64,000 nucleotides of DNA, taken from positions 1,302,001-1,366,000 of the forward strand of contig NC_018681.1 of NCBI RefSeq assembly GCF_000250675.2, in the 5' to 3' direction. The position numbers and the translations under genes were made by a program. This document shows, one piece after another, positions 1 through 7,648 of the stretch. Source of the stretch: Nocardia brasiliensis ATCC 700358 (GTDB taxonomy: Bacteria > Actinomycetota > Actinomycetes > Mycobacteriales > Mycobacteriaceae). Every line of letters begins with the position of its first letter. The first letter of the stretch is position 1. The notes beneath the pieces were generated by a model. It did not search any database, was not told where the DNA came from, and was given only the letters and a program-made list of their open reading frames with translations.

Positions 1-387
1 GTGGACAAGTCGCGCAGGCAATACCCGTTCGCCGGCGGCTCAATCAGCCCGAATCGGTCTGATTTTCCGACACCGCCGCGGCCATCCGAACCTCGATCGT
101 GCACCGGGCCGGTCGCGGGCGACGAACTCCGGACCGGGAGCAACACTGGACGGCCCACCGGCGTGGTGCGGGGATCTCGTTGCCGCACGCCGGAGTTCGT
201 ACCTGACGTGCACCCATCATAGCTGATGCGCATGGAGGCCTGTGCTGCGGCAACGCCTTCCGCGCGGCCGTCGCCGGGGCCGCCGGGAGAGCTTCTCAAA
301 TCTGTTGCCCCGAAATGGAACCGATCGGTCATCCGCCGCGTCTAATCCCCTGACTAGACACAGTAAGGACAAAAGGTGGGGGTTTCC
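1..387. other. Non-coding region upstream of the lanthipeptide regulator
   Basis: I see no convincing gene here. A GTG-started frame from base 1 has no ribosome binding site and arginine/proline-rich, low-information content. One structure is visible: an 11-bp inverted repeat ACGAACTCCGG (122-132) and CCGGAGTTCGT (190-200) separated by 57 bases, which could be an operator pair or part of an upstream terminator. The last 70 bases hold the candidate promoter listed separately. Confidence 0.5.
318..342 (+). promoter_or_regulatory. Candidate ECF sigma promoter of the LuxR-like regulator (imperfect -10)
   Basis: GAACC at 318-322 is followed after exactly 15 bases by GCGTC at 338-342. The -35 block and spacing are identical to the two perfect GAACC-N15-GCTAC elements of this cluster, but the -10 block matches only at three of five positions. 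It sits 45 bases upstream of the regulator start, a reasonable distance. If used, the cluster sigma factor would switch on the pathway activator. This is inference from the motif only. Confidence 0.35.
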
Positions 388-1146
388 ATGAACGCTTTGC
401 AGCTGAGTCAGGGCATCGAGGCGACGGCCACGACCACCGCGTTCGCGCATCCGAGCCTGCGCGACTATCTGGATCCGGCGGACGGGCGGTGGGCCGGTCT
501 GTTCGCCGCACCGTTGCGGCTCGAGTTCGCCGAGTACGACGAGTTGGGCGTCCGTCACGACACCGAGGGGGCGCCGATCGTGCTCCCCGTGCACACCGAG
601 TGCCAGGCCGAACAGCTGCGCTCGATTCGGGCGCGGCACGCCATGACCCTGCTCGTCGCGGTCACCAACGACGTCACCGGTCATTCGACCTACCTGGCGA
701 TCCGGGCCGGCGCCAACTTCGTCATCAACCTCGCGATCTCGATCGAGCGGCAAGCCGAGGTCCTGCGCGCCCGGCTGCTCGACCATGTCAGCGCGCAGCC
801 GAGAAGGCCGCGTCCGCCGGTCCTGGGCGCGGTACCCGATCGCGCCACCGCCGCTCGCGAACCGCGCCCCGCCCGCGACGCAGTGCCCGCCGCCCCGAAC
901 GGCCTGCGCGCCGCCACGCCGATCAACCGACCCGAGCTGGACGAATTCGACGCCCGCCTCCTGCGGATGCTGAAGACCTCGATGACCGTCGCCGAAATCG
1001 CCCGGCAGAACTACCTTTCGGAGCGGTCCATGTACCGCCGCATCCGTAATCTCTACGACGTCCTGGGCGTCTCGGGGCGCAACGATCTGGTGAACTCGGG
1101 TGCGCACGACCATCCCCGGGCTCCGCTCACCGTGCTTCGCGGCTGA
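388..1146 (+). CDS. LuxR-type HTH transcriptional regulator of the lanthipeptide cluster (MibR/PspR-like)
   Basis: This is a 252-residue protein with a C-terminal helix-turn-helix at about residues 195-240 (LLRMLKTSMTVAEIARQNYL, then SERSMYRRIRNLYDVLGV), the pattern of LuxR/NarL DNA-binding domains. The N-terminal 130 residues are not a recognisable receiver: no phospho-acceptor Asp motif is evident. The ATG at 388 is chosen because AAAGGTGG lies 8 bases upstream; a GTG at 376 would overlap that site. Microbisporicin and planosporicin clusters each carry a LuxR-like activator that turns on the structural operon, and the same role is inferred here from the neighbours. Homology to MibR/PspR was not computed. 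Confidence 0.8.
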   Translation: MNALQLSQGIEATATTTAFAHPSLRDYLDPADGRWAGLFAAPLRLEFAEYDELGVRHDTEGAPIVLPVHTECQAEQLRSIRARHAMTLLVAVTNDVTGHSTYLAIRAGANFVINLAISIERQAEVLRARLLDHVSAQPRRPRPPVLGAVPDRATAAREPRPARDAVPAAPNGLRAATPINRPELDEFDARLLRMLKTSMTVAEIARQNYLSERSMYRRIRNLYDVLGVSGRNDLVNSGAHDHPRAPLTVLRG

Positions 1147-1220
1147 CCGGGCGCGGACCGGACGCACGGCAGCCGCACGCAGCGTCCGCGGCGACTCCAC
1201 GACTACCGAAGGATCCGAGC

Positions 1221-1478
1221 ATGAACCCCGACCTCATCGACTACGTGACCTGGGACGACCAGCACAACGTTGCCTACCTCGCACTACGGCAGAACACCGC
1301 CGGCCCGCGCTACGCCGCACGAACCCTCCCGGTCCAAGACAGCACGGACAACGAGGTGGTAGCCGCACTCGACTTCGGCGCGGACGGCGAACTGATCGGC
1401 ATCGAACTCCTGCGAGCCGACTCACAGTTGAGCGCCGCACTGAAGGCGAAGGCGCGCACAGCATCCGAAACGGAGTGA
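1221..1478 (+). CDS. DUF2283 domain small protein
   Basis: This is an 85-residue acidic protein. It fits the DUF2283 pattern: an N-terminal segment resembling a YDxxxDxxYL motif (here TWDDQHNVAYLALR) and a C-terminal LDFGADGELIGIELLRA motif, which matches the usual DxDxxGxxxGIEIL signature. The family has no firm function; it is often found next to regulators or toxin-antitoxin genes. AAGGA at 1209-1213 is a well-placed ribosome binding site. It lies between the regulator and the immunity transporter on the same strand. Whether it takes part in lanthipeptide control is unknown. Confidence 0.7.
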   Translation: MNPDLIDYVTWDDQHNVAYLALRQNTAGPRYAARTLPVQDSTDNEVVAALDFGADGELIGIELLRADSQLSAALKAKARTASETE

Positions 1479-1493
1479 TCGGCGATTTGCCGT

Positions 1494-1518
1494 GAACCGT
1501 CCGGCTGCTACTCGCTAC
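1494..1518 (+). promoter_or_regulatory. ECF sigma promoter of the immunity ABC operon (GAACC-N15-GCTAC)
   Basis: GAACC at 1494-1498 and GCTAC at 1514-1518 are separated by exactly 15 bases, identical in both blocks and spacing to the element upstream of the ECF sigma gene at 11225-11249. The start codon of the permease is 33 bases downstream of the -10 block, with GAGGAG at 1542-1547. This puts the immunity transporter under the cluster sigma factor, as expected if resistance is induced with production. Confidence 0.8.
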
Positions 1519-1551
1519 CTACCCGAGGAGACCGAAAGAACGAGGAGATCC

Positions 1552-2361
1552 ATGGCCACCACCGCACCACATCAGGGGCTCGAAATACGCCCCAGGCGGG
1601 ACCAACCCAGCCTGTGGCACGTCACGGCGACCGAACTGTCCAGGATGCGGCGCGGCTTCATCGGCTGGTTCGTGATCCTGGTGCCCATCGTCCTCACCGT
1701 TCCGCTCTATCCGATGTCGCTGGCTTCGCCGGAGGGCAAGTCCGGCCACGCGTGGATGGTGTTTCGCGACGTCACGCTCGAAGGTTGGGGCGTCCTCATT
1801 CCGATGACGGCTGCTCTGCTCGCCGCGCTCTCGGTGCGGGCCGACCAGGATGCCTGGCGGCTGCTCTTCTCGTATGCGGTACCGCGAACGAAGTACCTGC
1901 TGGGCAAGTACTTCGCGTTGGCCGCATTGTCCGCGGTCTCGACGACACTCCTGGCGGCACTGCTGTGTGTCGGTGCGGCGCTCGGCGGTCGGCTCGGCAG
2001 CAGCATCGGGACCATCGTCGCGGCGAGCTTCCTGCCTTGGCTGGCGGGATTGGGTTGTGCTGCAGTGGCTTTGGTCGTCTCGATGGTGTGGGGTCTCGGG
2101 CCGACCATCGCGATCGGCGTAGTCGGCATGATGAGCGGCATGCTCATCGCGGACAAGACGTGGTGGATGGCGGTGCCGTTCGCCTGGCCGATGCGCGTCA
2201 TCCTCCCGTTGGCCGGCATCGGACCCAACGGAGTTCCGCTGCCCGCCGATAGCCCGGTCCGCGATCACGGGGTGATTCTCCCCGCGATCGCCCTGTCGTT
2301 CGGACTGGCGGCGGTTGTCCTGGCGCTGGGTTCGGCGCACCTCGAGCGCAAGGAGATCTGA
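1552..2361 (+). CDS. Lanthipeptide immunity-type ABC transporter permease (LanE/LanG-like)
   Basis: This is a 269-residue integral membrane protein with about six hydrophobic segments (roughly residues 35-55, 80-100, 125-155, 160-185, 185-210 and 240-262) and an N-terminal cytosolic tail, the layout of ABC-2 permeases in lantibiotic self-protection systems. Such transporters expel the peptide from the producer's membrane. The ATG at 1552 is preceded by GAGGAG and gives the normal family length; an upstream GTG at 1492 overlaps the promoter and is rejected. The ATPase starts 2 bases after its stop codon, so the two are co-translated partners. The assignment rests on the partner ATPase and the cluster context. 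Confidence 0.8.
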   Translation: MATTAPHQGLEIRPRRDQPSLWHVTATELSRMRRGFIGWFVILVPIVLTVPLYPMSLASPEGKSGHAWMVFRDVTLEGWGVLIPMTAALLAALSVRADQDAWRLLFSYAVPRTKYLLGKYFALAALSAVSTTLLAALLCVGAALGGRLGSSIGTIVAASFLPWLAGLGCAAVALVVSMVWGLGPTIAIGVVGMMSGMLIADKTWWMAVPFAWPMRVILPLAGIGPNGVPLPADSPVRDHGVILPAIALSFGLAAVVLALGSAHLERKEI

Positions 2362-2363
2362 CC

Positions 2364-3074
2364 GTGTCGGCGTTGGAAGTCTCGCAACTGCACAAGCATT
2401 ACGGAAAACATCGCGCGCTCGACGGCGTGGAGCTGTCGGTCCGAACGGGCGAGGTCTATGGTCTGCTCGGCCCCAACGGCGCAGGCAAGTCCACCCTGAT
2501 GAAGACCGTGCTGGGGCTGCAGCGGCCGACCAGCGGACACATCCAACTGTTCGGCCGGCCCTACCACCGGGCGCAGTTGGTCGATGTCGGCGCGCTGATC
2601 GAGACTCCAGGACTGTGGCCGAAGCTGGACGCACTGACCCATCTACGCATCCACGCGAAGCTGCGCGGCGTGCCCGAGGCCTGGATCGATGAGGCGCTGG
2701 CCGTGGTGCAACTGAACGACGTGCGGGATCGCAAGATTCAAGCCTTCTCGCTCGGTATGCGCTGGCGGCTCGGCATCGCCATCGCATTACTCGCGCGACC
2801 GAAGTTGTTGCTGCTCGACGAGCCGACCAACGGACTCGACCCGGTGGGCATCCGGGAGATGCGCGGGATCATCCGTTCGCTCGCTGCCAACGGCACCACG
2901 GTGTTTATTTCCAGTCACCAGCTGTCCGAGATCGCGCAGGTGTGTGACCGAGTTGCGGTGCTGGTAGCGGGAAAAACCCGCTACGAGGGAACGCTGGAGG
3001 GCATCGCGGGCGACGGTGATCTCGAAGCAGGATTCTTCCGCATCCTCGAATCCTGTGATTCGCGTATTCGCTGA
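2364..3074 (+). CDS. Lanthipeptide immunity-type ABC transporter ATPase (LanF-like)
   Basis: This is a 236-residue nucleotide-binding protein. Visible motifs are Walker A GPNGAGKST (residues 36-44), an ABC signature of the form FSLGMRWRLGIA, Walker B LLLLDEPTNGLDP, and a switch His in ISSHQLSEI. Where most ABC ATPases carry the Q-loop Gln, this protein reads GALIETPGLW with Glu80. This E-loop is a known hallmark of LanF immunity ATPases and of BcrA-like proteins. It powers the permease encoded just upstream. Its last 94 bases overlap, on the opposite strand, the end of the 2981-3553 gene. Confidence 0.88.
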   Translation: MSALEVSQLHKHYGKHRALDGVELSVRTGEVYGLLGPNGAGKSTLMKTVLGLQRPTSGHIQLFGRPYHRAQLVDVGALIETPGLWPKLDALTHLRIHAKLRGVPEAWIDEALAVVQLNDVRDRKIQAFSLGMRWRLGIAIALLARPKLLLLDEPTNGLDPVGIREMRGIIRSLAANGTTVFISSHQLSEIAQVCDRVAVLVAGKTRYEGTLEGIAGDGDLEAGFFRILESCDSRIR

Positions 3075-3553
3075 AGCGCGCGGGCGCAGTGCCGAGTAAG
3101 GGCGATCCGAACAGCCGATTCGGATCGCCCGGCATCCTGGCTCGCAAAGCCGAAGCCGCCGTCGGCCTGCTGCTGGGCAAGCAGGAAACCTGTCGCGCGC
3201 AACGGAAGGGGACGTTCGGTCAGCCCGAGTTCGGCGCAGCCGCACAGCAGCGTGGCGAGCGCTTCGAGGTCGTAGCGCCGAATCGCCAGCACCAGTAGCG
3301 AATCCAGTACTACCGCCCACGTGGTCACGGGTGCGGTTGACGCGGCGAGGTTGTCGAGGGCGCGCCAGCGCACCGGGTCCGCGCACAGCAGGTCCATCGG
3401 TGCCGGCTCCGAAACATGCTCCTGCGTACTGGCTTCGGCGATCGAGCCGACTCCGTCGTCGAGTGCGTTGTCGATGCCGATCAGCCACGTTCGGGCAGCG
3501 CCGAGTGCGTGCTGTGTGCGGGACCGCTGTGTTTCGGCGACATCATCGAGCAC
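2981..3553 (-). CDS. Unknown protein at the end of the lanthipeptide operon
   Basis: This is a 190-residue protein that I do not recognise. The first 135 residues are helix-rich with alternating hydrophobic stretches, and a segment reading QQADGGFGF resembles the QxxDGGFG turn of alpha/alpha-toroid proteins such as terpene cyclases and prenyltransferases. The last 30 residues are basic and Ser/Pro-rich, and their codons run antisense through the end of the LanF-like gene. The start overlaps the stop of the upstream gene by 11 bases, so it belongs to the lanA operon. It could be a partner or a split-off domain of that upstream protein. The true C-terminus is uncertain because of the 94-base convergent overlap. 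Confidence 0.55.
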   Translation of the reverse strand: MLDDVAETQRSRTQHALGAARTWLIGIDNALDDGVGSIAEASTQEHVSEPAPMDLLCADPVRWRALDNLAASTAPVTTWAVVLDSLLVLAIRRYDLEALATLLCGCAELGLTERPLPLRATGFLLAQQQADGGFGFASQDAGRSESAVRIALTRHCARALQRIRESQDSRMRKNPASRSPSPAMPSSVPS

Positions 3554-4538
3554 CGTGGCGCTCCCGTTCTGCTGCGGCCATCGCCGCGACCATGGTGGTG
3601 TGGTGGCAGGTTCCGAAGGAATAGCCCTCGGCGACCTCGCCGCGCAAAGTCGACCAGCGGGCCGGGTCGAAGAGCGGACCGGGCACGGCGCCGTCGGACA
3701 GCCTGTGCCGCGCCAGTGTGTGCCAGCCGTGCGTGGTCAACGCGCAGTCGGGCTGTCCGATGGCCAGCAGACACAGCAGTAGTTCACCCGCTAGATCCAT
3801 GTCTCCGAGGGCGAGATAGGTGCCGAGCAGCGTGCGCAGGGCCTCGACGAGTTCCGGCTCGGCCGGCGTCGCCCGTGCGGCGAAATCCGTTGCGTAGAAA
3901 AGGACGTGGGTGAGCGCGTAGACCTCGTCATCCCGCAGATAGAGGGGGTCTGGCGCGGCCGCGACGATGGAGAGTTCGAGCAGCTCGGCGATCGGCGGCA
4001 ACGGGTTGGGGAACTGGCCGAGCTCGAGGACATAGTGCAACTCCAGGCGACTGAGCGGAGTACGCCAGGCACCGTGCTGGCCGCCGCAACCGGTGGCGAG
4101 GACCGTCCGAACGCGCTCCGCGGCACTCGGCACCGGCCTACCGAGATCGGCGAGCAGCGCGACCAGGTACGTGCGATACGGAAATTTGTCGTCACCGAGA
4201 CCCAGTGCCGCGTGGAACGAGTCCGTGGCGGCCAGCGAATGTGCCAGCTCGACCGCCCCCTCGATGAGCGGATGATCGTGGAATCGGCCACGGCGCAGGA
4301 TGCGACAGAGCATGAGCAGTTCGAGCGCGGCGCCTTCGCGGAATGGCCGGGGCGGCAGCATGCGCTCCCACCTGTCCGGGTCGAACCAACGGAGGTTGGC
4401 GTGGAGCCACGCCACCGCCTCGTCCAAAATCGGCCCGTCGCCGCGGTATTCGATCCGGCTGGGCGGAGGCCAGACCGGGTAGCCGGTGACCTGTCCGCGC
4501 AGGCCCGCGTCGAGGTAGCGGCCGGCCATCGGCGTCAC
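3543..4538 (-). CDS. Lanthipeptide-cluster protein of unknown function (DUF6895-like, MibV/PspV position)
   Basis: This protein has 331 residues from the GTG at 4538, or 328 from the ATG at 4529. The GTG overlaps the exporter permease stop as GTGA, so translation is coupled. The sequence is a run of amphipathic helices with conserved-looking segments (AVAWLHANLRWFDPDRW near residue 35, YALTHVLFYATDF near 230, GYSFGTCHHTTM near 310), no signal peptide and no membrane segment. It resembles what I recall of DUF6895 proteins, but that family assignment is from memory. It occupies the operon place (after the exporter pair) where mibV lies in the microbisporicin cluster. A role in maturation or transport is only inference. 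Confidence 0.7.
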   Translation of the reverse strand: MTPMAGRYLDAGLRGQVTGYPVWPPPSRIEYRGDGPILDEAVAWLHANLRWFDPDRWERMLPPRPFREGAALELLMLCRILRRGRFHDHPLIEGAVELAHSLAATDSFHAALGLGDDKFPYRTYLVALLADLGRPVPSAAERVRTVLATGCGGQHGAWRTPLSRLELHYVLELGQFPNPLPPIAELLELSIVAAAPDPLYLRDDEVYALTHVLFYATDFAARATPAEPELVEALRTLLGTYLALGDMDLAGELLLCLLAIGQPDCALTTHGWHTLARHRLSDGAVPGPLFDPARWSTLRGEVAEGYSFGTCHHTTMVAAMAAAERERHGAR

Positions 4539-5332
4539 TGTCCGATCCTGAGGCGGATCGCCACCGCGAAGAACACCGCGAGCGCCGCGAGCACCAGCAC
4601 ATCCACCCCGGCCGGGACGAGGCCGCGTTCGGCACCCACCAGGACGTGCCTGCCGAGATCGACCAGGTAGGTCAGTGGGTTGATCCGGATCAGCACCGAC
4701 AGCCAGGTGGGTACCACCTCGGGTTGAAACACCGACCCGGAGAGGAACAGCATCGGCAGCATCATCATCTGCACGCTCGCCTGCAGCGTTTGGATCTGGC
4801 GGAAAGCGGTGGCCAGAAACAAGCCGAGCAGACTGAACACCGCGGAACCGAACAGGTAGATCAGCATGGCGACGGCGATCTGACCCATGGTCGGTGTCAG
4901 TCCGAAAACCGGTGCGCACGAAAGCAACAGCAGGCTCTGTATTCCGACGATGACGCCGGTGCTCGCCACTTTGCCCAGCGGCAGGCACATCCGGGGTACC
5001 GGGGCGACGGTCATCTCGCGTAGGACGCCGAACTCGCGGTCCCAGGCATAGGACAGGCCGGTAGCGATGCCGATAGTCGCCACCTGAATGGCGATGATGC
5101 CCGGGAGGATGTACGCGCTGAACGACACCGAGTCGACGGTGCCGACCATGGCGTCGAAACCTACGGCGTAGATCGCGATGAAGAACAGCAGTTGCGCGGC
5201 ATTGCTGAGTAGCAGCCCGGGACGGCGGAGCTGACGTTGCAGGTCCCGTCCCGCGATCACCGCGATCGCCCGGACACCGCTGACCATCGCGTGTTCCCGC
5301 GCAGGGGCGGCAGTCGGGTGCATCGTTGTCAT
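4535..5332 (-). CDS. ABC-2 type permease, probable lanthipeptide exporter (LanU-like)
   Basis: This is a 265-residue membrane protein with six hydrophobic segments and the conserved ABC-2 (DrrB-like) layout: a cytosolic N-terminus, a first TM near residues 42-60, and SGSVFQPEVVPTWL before the last loop, a typical ABC-2 signature region. The ATG at 5332 overlaps the ATPase stop as ATGA, and its own stop overlaps the next gene. It forms a two-gene transporter with the 5329-6255 ATPase. The position after lanC matches the mibTU/pspTU exporter, so mature or leader-bearing peptide export is the likely role. Confidence 0.82.
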   Translation of the reverse strand: MTTMHPTAAPAREHAMVSGVRAIAVIAGRDLQRQLRRPGLLLSNAAQLLFFIAIYAVGFDAMVGTVDSVSFSAYILPGIIAIQVATIGIATGLSYAWDREFGVLREMTVAPVPRMCLPLGKVASTGVIVGIQSLLLLSCAPVFGLTPTMGQIAVAMLIYLFGSAVFSLLGLFLATAFRQIQTLQASVQMMMLPMLFLSGSVFQPEVVPTWLSVLIRINPLTYLVDLGRHVLVGAERGLVPAGVDVLVLAALAVFFAVAIRLRIGQ

Positions 5333-6255
5333 GAAATGCCTTTCCCGGCGCGGGCGGTGGCCGCGACATAGACGTCGTCCATCGACGGGTTGTGCACGGT
5401 GACGCTCGAGATCGGCAGTTCGAGGACGCGCACGATATCGGCGACGCGGCGATCGGGGTCGGTGCATCGCACCTCGAGCTCGGTGAAGCCGGTGACGACC
5501 TCGAAACCTGCCGTGCGCAACTGCGCGGCGGCGGCCTCGTCGTCGTGTGTCCGCAGCCGAACACAGGAGACCCGTAACTCGTCCTTCAACTCGACGGGCG
5601 AACCGGAGCGACCGATCCGGCCGTCGGACATGATCACGATCTCGTCGGCGTATTCGGCCTCGTCGAGATAGTGGGTGGAGTACAGGGTGGTGACACCTAG
5701 TTCGTCGCGCATTCGGAGAAGATCTCGCCAAACGACGCGACGGGATCGTGGATCGAGACCCGTCGTGGGTTCGTCCAGGATGAGCAGTCCGGGGCGATGA
5801 AGCAGTGCGCGAACGAGTTCCACGCGTCGCGCCGTGCCGCCGGACAGTCGTTCGACCGCGGTGCGTCGCTGCGCGGTGAGCTCGAGCAGGTCGAGCAAGC
5901 GGTCGATCTGCGCGGCGGTGTCGGCTCGGCGCATGCCGAAAAGCCGGGCATGGAACCAGAGGTTCTGCTCGACCGTCAGTTCCTTGTCCAGGGTGCGTTC
6001 CTGGAACACCAGACCGAGTTGGGCGCGGGCCCGCATCGGTGCCGTCCGTACATCGCTGCCGAAGATCCGAACAGTGCCCGAGGCCGGCCGCGCTGCTGTC
6101 GAGAGCACATTGAGCAGGCTCGACTTTCCCGCACCGTTCGGCCCGAGCAGCGCGGTCAGCTTGCCGGGTACGGAACGCAACGAGACCGAGTCGACGGCCA
6201 GTGTGCTGCCGTAGCGCACGACGATATCCGAGAGCTCGAAGGCGTTGACTGCCAT
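5329..6255 (-). CDS. ABC transporter ATPase, probable lanthipeptide exporter (LanT-like, DrrA type)
   Basis: This is a 308-residue ATPase. Motifs are Walker A GPNGAGKSS (residues about 37-45), Q-loop VFQERTLD, signature RLSGGTARRVEL, Walker B LLILDEPTTGLDP and switch His in YSTHYLDEAEY. The C-terminal 80 residues match the regulatory tail of daunorubicin-resistance (DrrA) family ATPases, unlike the shorter LanF-type ATPase of this cluster. It is therefore more likely the export arm than the immunity arm. It lies 16 bases downstream of lanC and overlaps its permease partner by 4 bases. Confidence 0.87.
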   Translation of the reverse strand: MAVNAFELSDIVVRYGSTLAVDSVSLRSVPGKLTALLGPNGAGKSSLLNVLSTAARPASGTVRIFGSDVRTAPMRARAQLGLVFQERTLDKELTVEQNLWFHARLFGMRRADTAAQIDRLLDLLELTAQRRTAVERLSGGTARRVELVRALLHRPGLLILDEPTTGLDPRSRRVVWRDLLRMRDELGVTTLYSTHYLDEAEYADEIVIMSDGRIGRSGSPVELKDELRVSCVRLRTHDDEAAAAQLRTAGFEVVTGFTELEVRCTDPDRRVADIVRVLELPISSVTVHNPSMDDVYVAATARAGKGIS

Positions 6256-6271
6256 CGGAGGATCCCCTTTC

Positions 6272-7648
6272 TCAGCTCAGCGCGAGGACACGATCCCAGG
6301 GATGCCGTGCCGTCTCGGCACTGCTGTCCGGGAGCACCGACAGCAGCGCGCACGCCACCCCGGCCGCACCCTCCAGCAGTCCGGCGATATCGAGCAGCTT
6401 GAATTCGCTCGGCCCCGGCGCGGATCTCGGATATCGCATCGGCTGCCGGAACACGAAGGGTGCGGCCGGATCCGCCATGTCGAGGATCGTTGCGGCGAGC
6501 CGGTGCTTGGCGGCCAGGAGCACGTCGTCCTGTTCGGCGGTGCCGATCCGATGGACCACCTGGAGCAACCCCGCGTAACCGTGGCAAATCGTCGGTCCCG
6601 CCAGGGTCCATCGCGATTCGTCCCGGGCGAGTGCGTCGTGTAGTGCCTGGACGGCGTGCGTGCGCCATTCGGGGATGTCGAGGGTCTGGCCGGCGTGGTG
6701 TACCGCTGCCGCGACGCCCGGCGCACCGTAACACCATGCTGTCCTGGTGAACAGATCTTCCGTTGCGGTGGTGGCGATTTCGTCATCGAACGGTATGCGA
6801 CACGGCCAGTAGCTGCCCTGATCGTCCGTGCGAAGCCAGCGGATCAGCCACTGCACCATGCGCTTCAGCGCCGCCCGCTGTCCCGGCACCTCGTGCCCGC
6901 GGCGCAAGGCCGTCGACAGAACCGATACCGGTCCTGGAATACCGTGTGCGAGACCGAGATTGAAATCGCCGCGCGGATAGTCGAGCCGGTCCTGCTCGAC
7001 CGCTTGCCGCGCCGCGGGAACCCACCAGCCGGGCACGACATGGCCGTCCACGGTGATCGGTTCGCTGATCTGCACCAGGTACTGCAAGGTGTCGTAGAGG
7101 GCGCGCCGGACCTCCGCGCCGTTCTCGACGGGATCGTCGAGCGAATCGAGCAATATTCTTGCGGTGCCGGACAATCCGTTGACGATGTCGTAGCACTCCC
7201 AGGAAATTCCGGGCCCCGGCTGGGCGCGTAGGCGCCGCAGTCGGGTCAGCTGGTCGTCGGCCAGCCAGGCGGCGAGCTTGCGGCGCAATCCGGGATAGTG
7301 GCCCTCGCAGGTCTGCGCGGCCGCCAGCAGCGCCGCCGGTCCCGCGTACAGCCCCCGGCTCGGCTGACTCGACATCGTCTCGCCCGCCGCGCGGACGTGG
7401 TCGTGGGTCGTGCTCGACCAGGACGGCGTCCGGCGCGCCAACTCCGCGTAGAACATCGCTGTGCCGGGCAATCCGGTGGACAACGTCATCGGTCCCCACA
7501 TCACCGACCCGTAGATGGGGTCGTGATTGTCGGGGCGATCCGCGATCGTCGCGACGGCGGCGGGATCGGCCAGCCGTTCCGCGACCAGGGTGACGAGTTC
7601 GGCCGCCCGTTCGGCCGGCGAAACTTGTTGCGGTAGCGCGGTGCTCAT
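6272..7648 (-). CDS. lanC: Lanthipeptide cyclase LanC
   Basis: This is a 458-residue member of the LanC family. LanC enzymes catalyse Michael addition of Cys thiols to dehydroalanine and dehydrobutyrine, closing lanthionine and methyllanthionine rings. The zinc-binding signature is intact: Cys in TAWCYGAPGV, then Cys and His in TICHGYAGLL. The alpha/alpha-barrel repeats with GxxG turns (for example GLSGTARILLDSL and GLAHGIPGPVSVL) are visible. The start overlaps the lanB stop as ATGA, so the two enzymes are produced together, and the exporter ATPase follows. Length is slightly above the usual 400-440 residues. Confidence 0.93.
   Translation of the reverse strand: MSTALPQQVSPAERAAELVTLVAERLADPAAVATIADRPDNHDPIYGSVMWGPMTLSTGLPGTAMFYAELARRTPSWSSTTHDHVRAAGETMSSQPSRGLYAGPAALLAAAQTCEGHYPGLRRKLAAWLADDQLTRLRRLRAQPGPGISWECYDIVNGLSGTARILLDSLDDPVENGAEVRRALYDTLQYLVQISEPITVDGHVVPGWWVPAARQAVEQDRLDYPRGDFNLGLAHGIPGPVSVLSTALRRGHEVPGQRAALKRMVQWLIRWLRTDDQGSYWPCRIPFDDEIATTATEDLFTRTAWCYGAPGVAAAVHHAGQTLDIPEWRTHAVQALHDALARDESRWTLAGPTICHGYAGLLQVVHRIGTAEQDDVLLAAKHRLAATILDMADPAAPFVFRQPMRYPRSAPGPSEFKLLDIAGLLEGAAGVACALLSVLPDSSAETARHPWDRVLALS

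Noticed and set aside
88..112. GAACC at about 88 as an ECF site
   Set aside because: The block 15 bases downstream (GCCGG) does not match GCTAC and no gene follows closely.
1..222. 73-codon frame from the first base
   Set aside because: No ribosome binding site, Arg/Pro-rich low-complexity sequence and no cluster logic.
3543..5564. Very long minus-strand frame spanning the exporter and the unknown gene
   Set aside because: Only its 3' part (from 4538) has protein-like sequence with cluster context; the rest is out of frame with the exporter permease and ATPase, which carry clear motifs.
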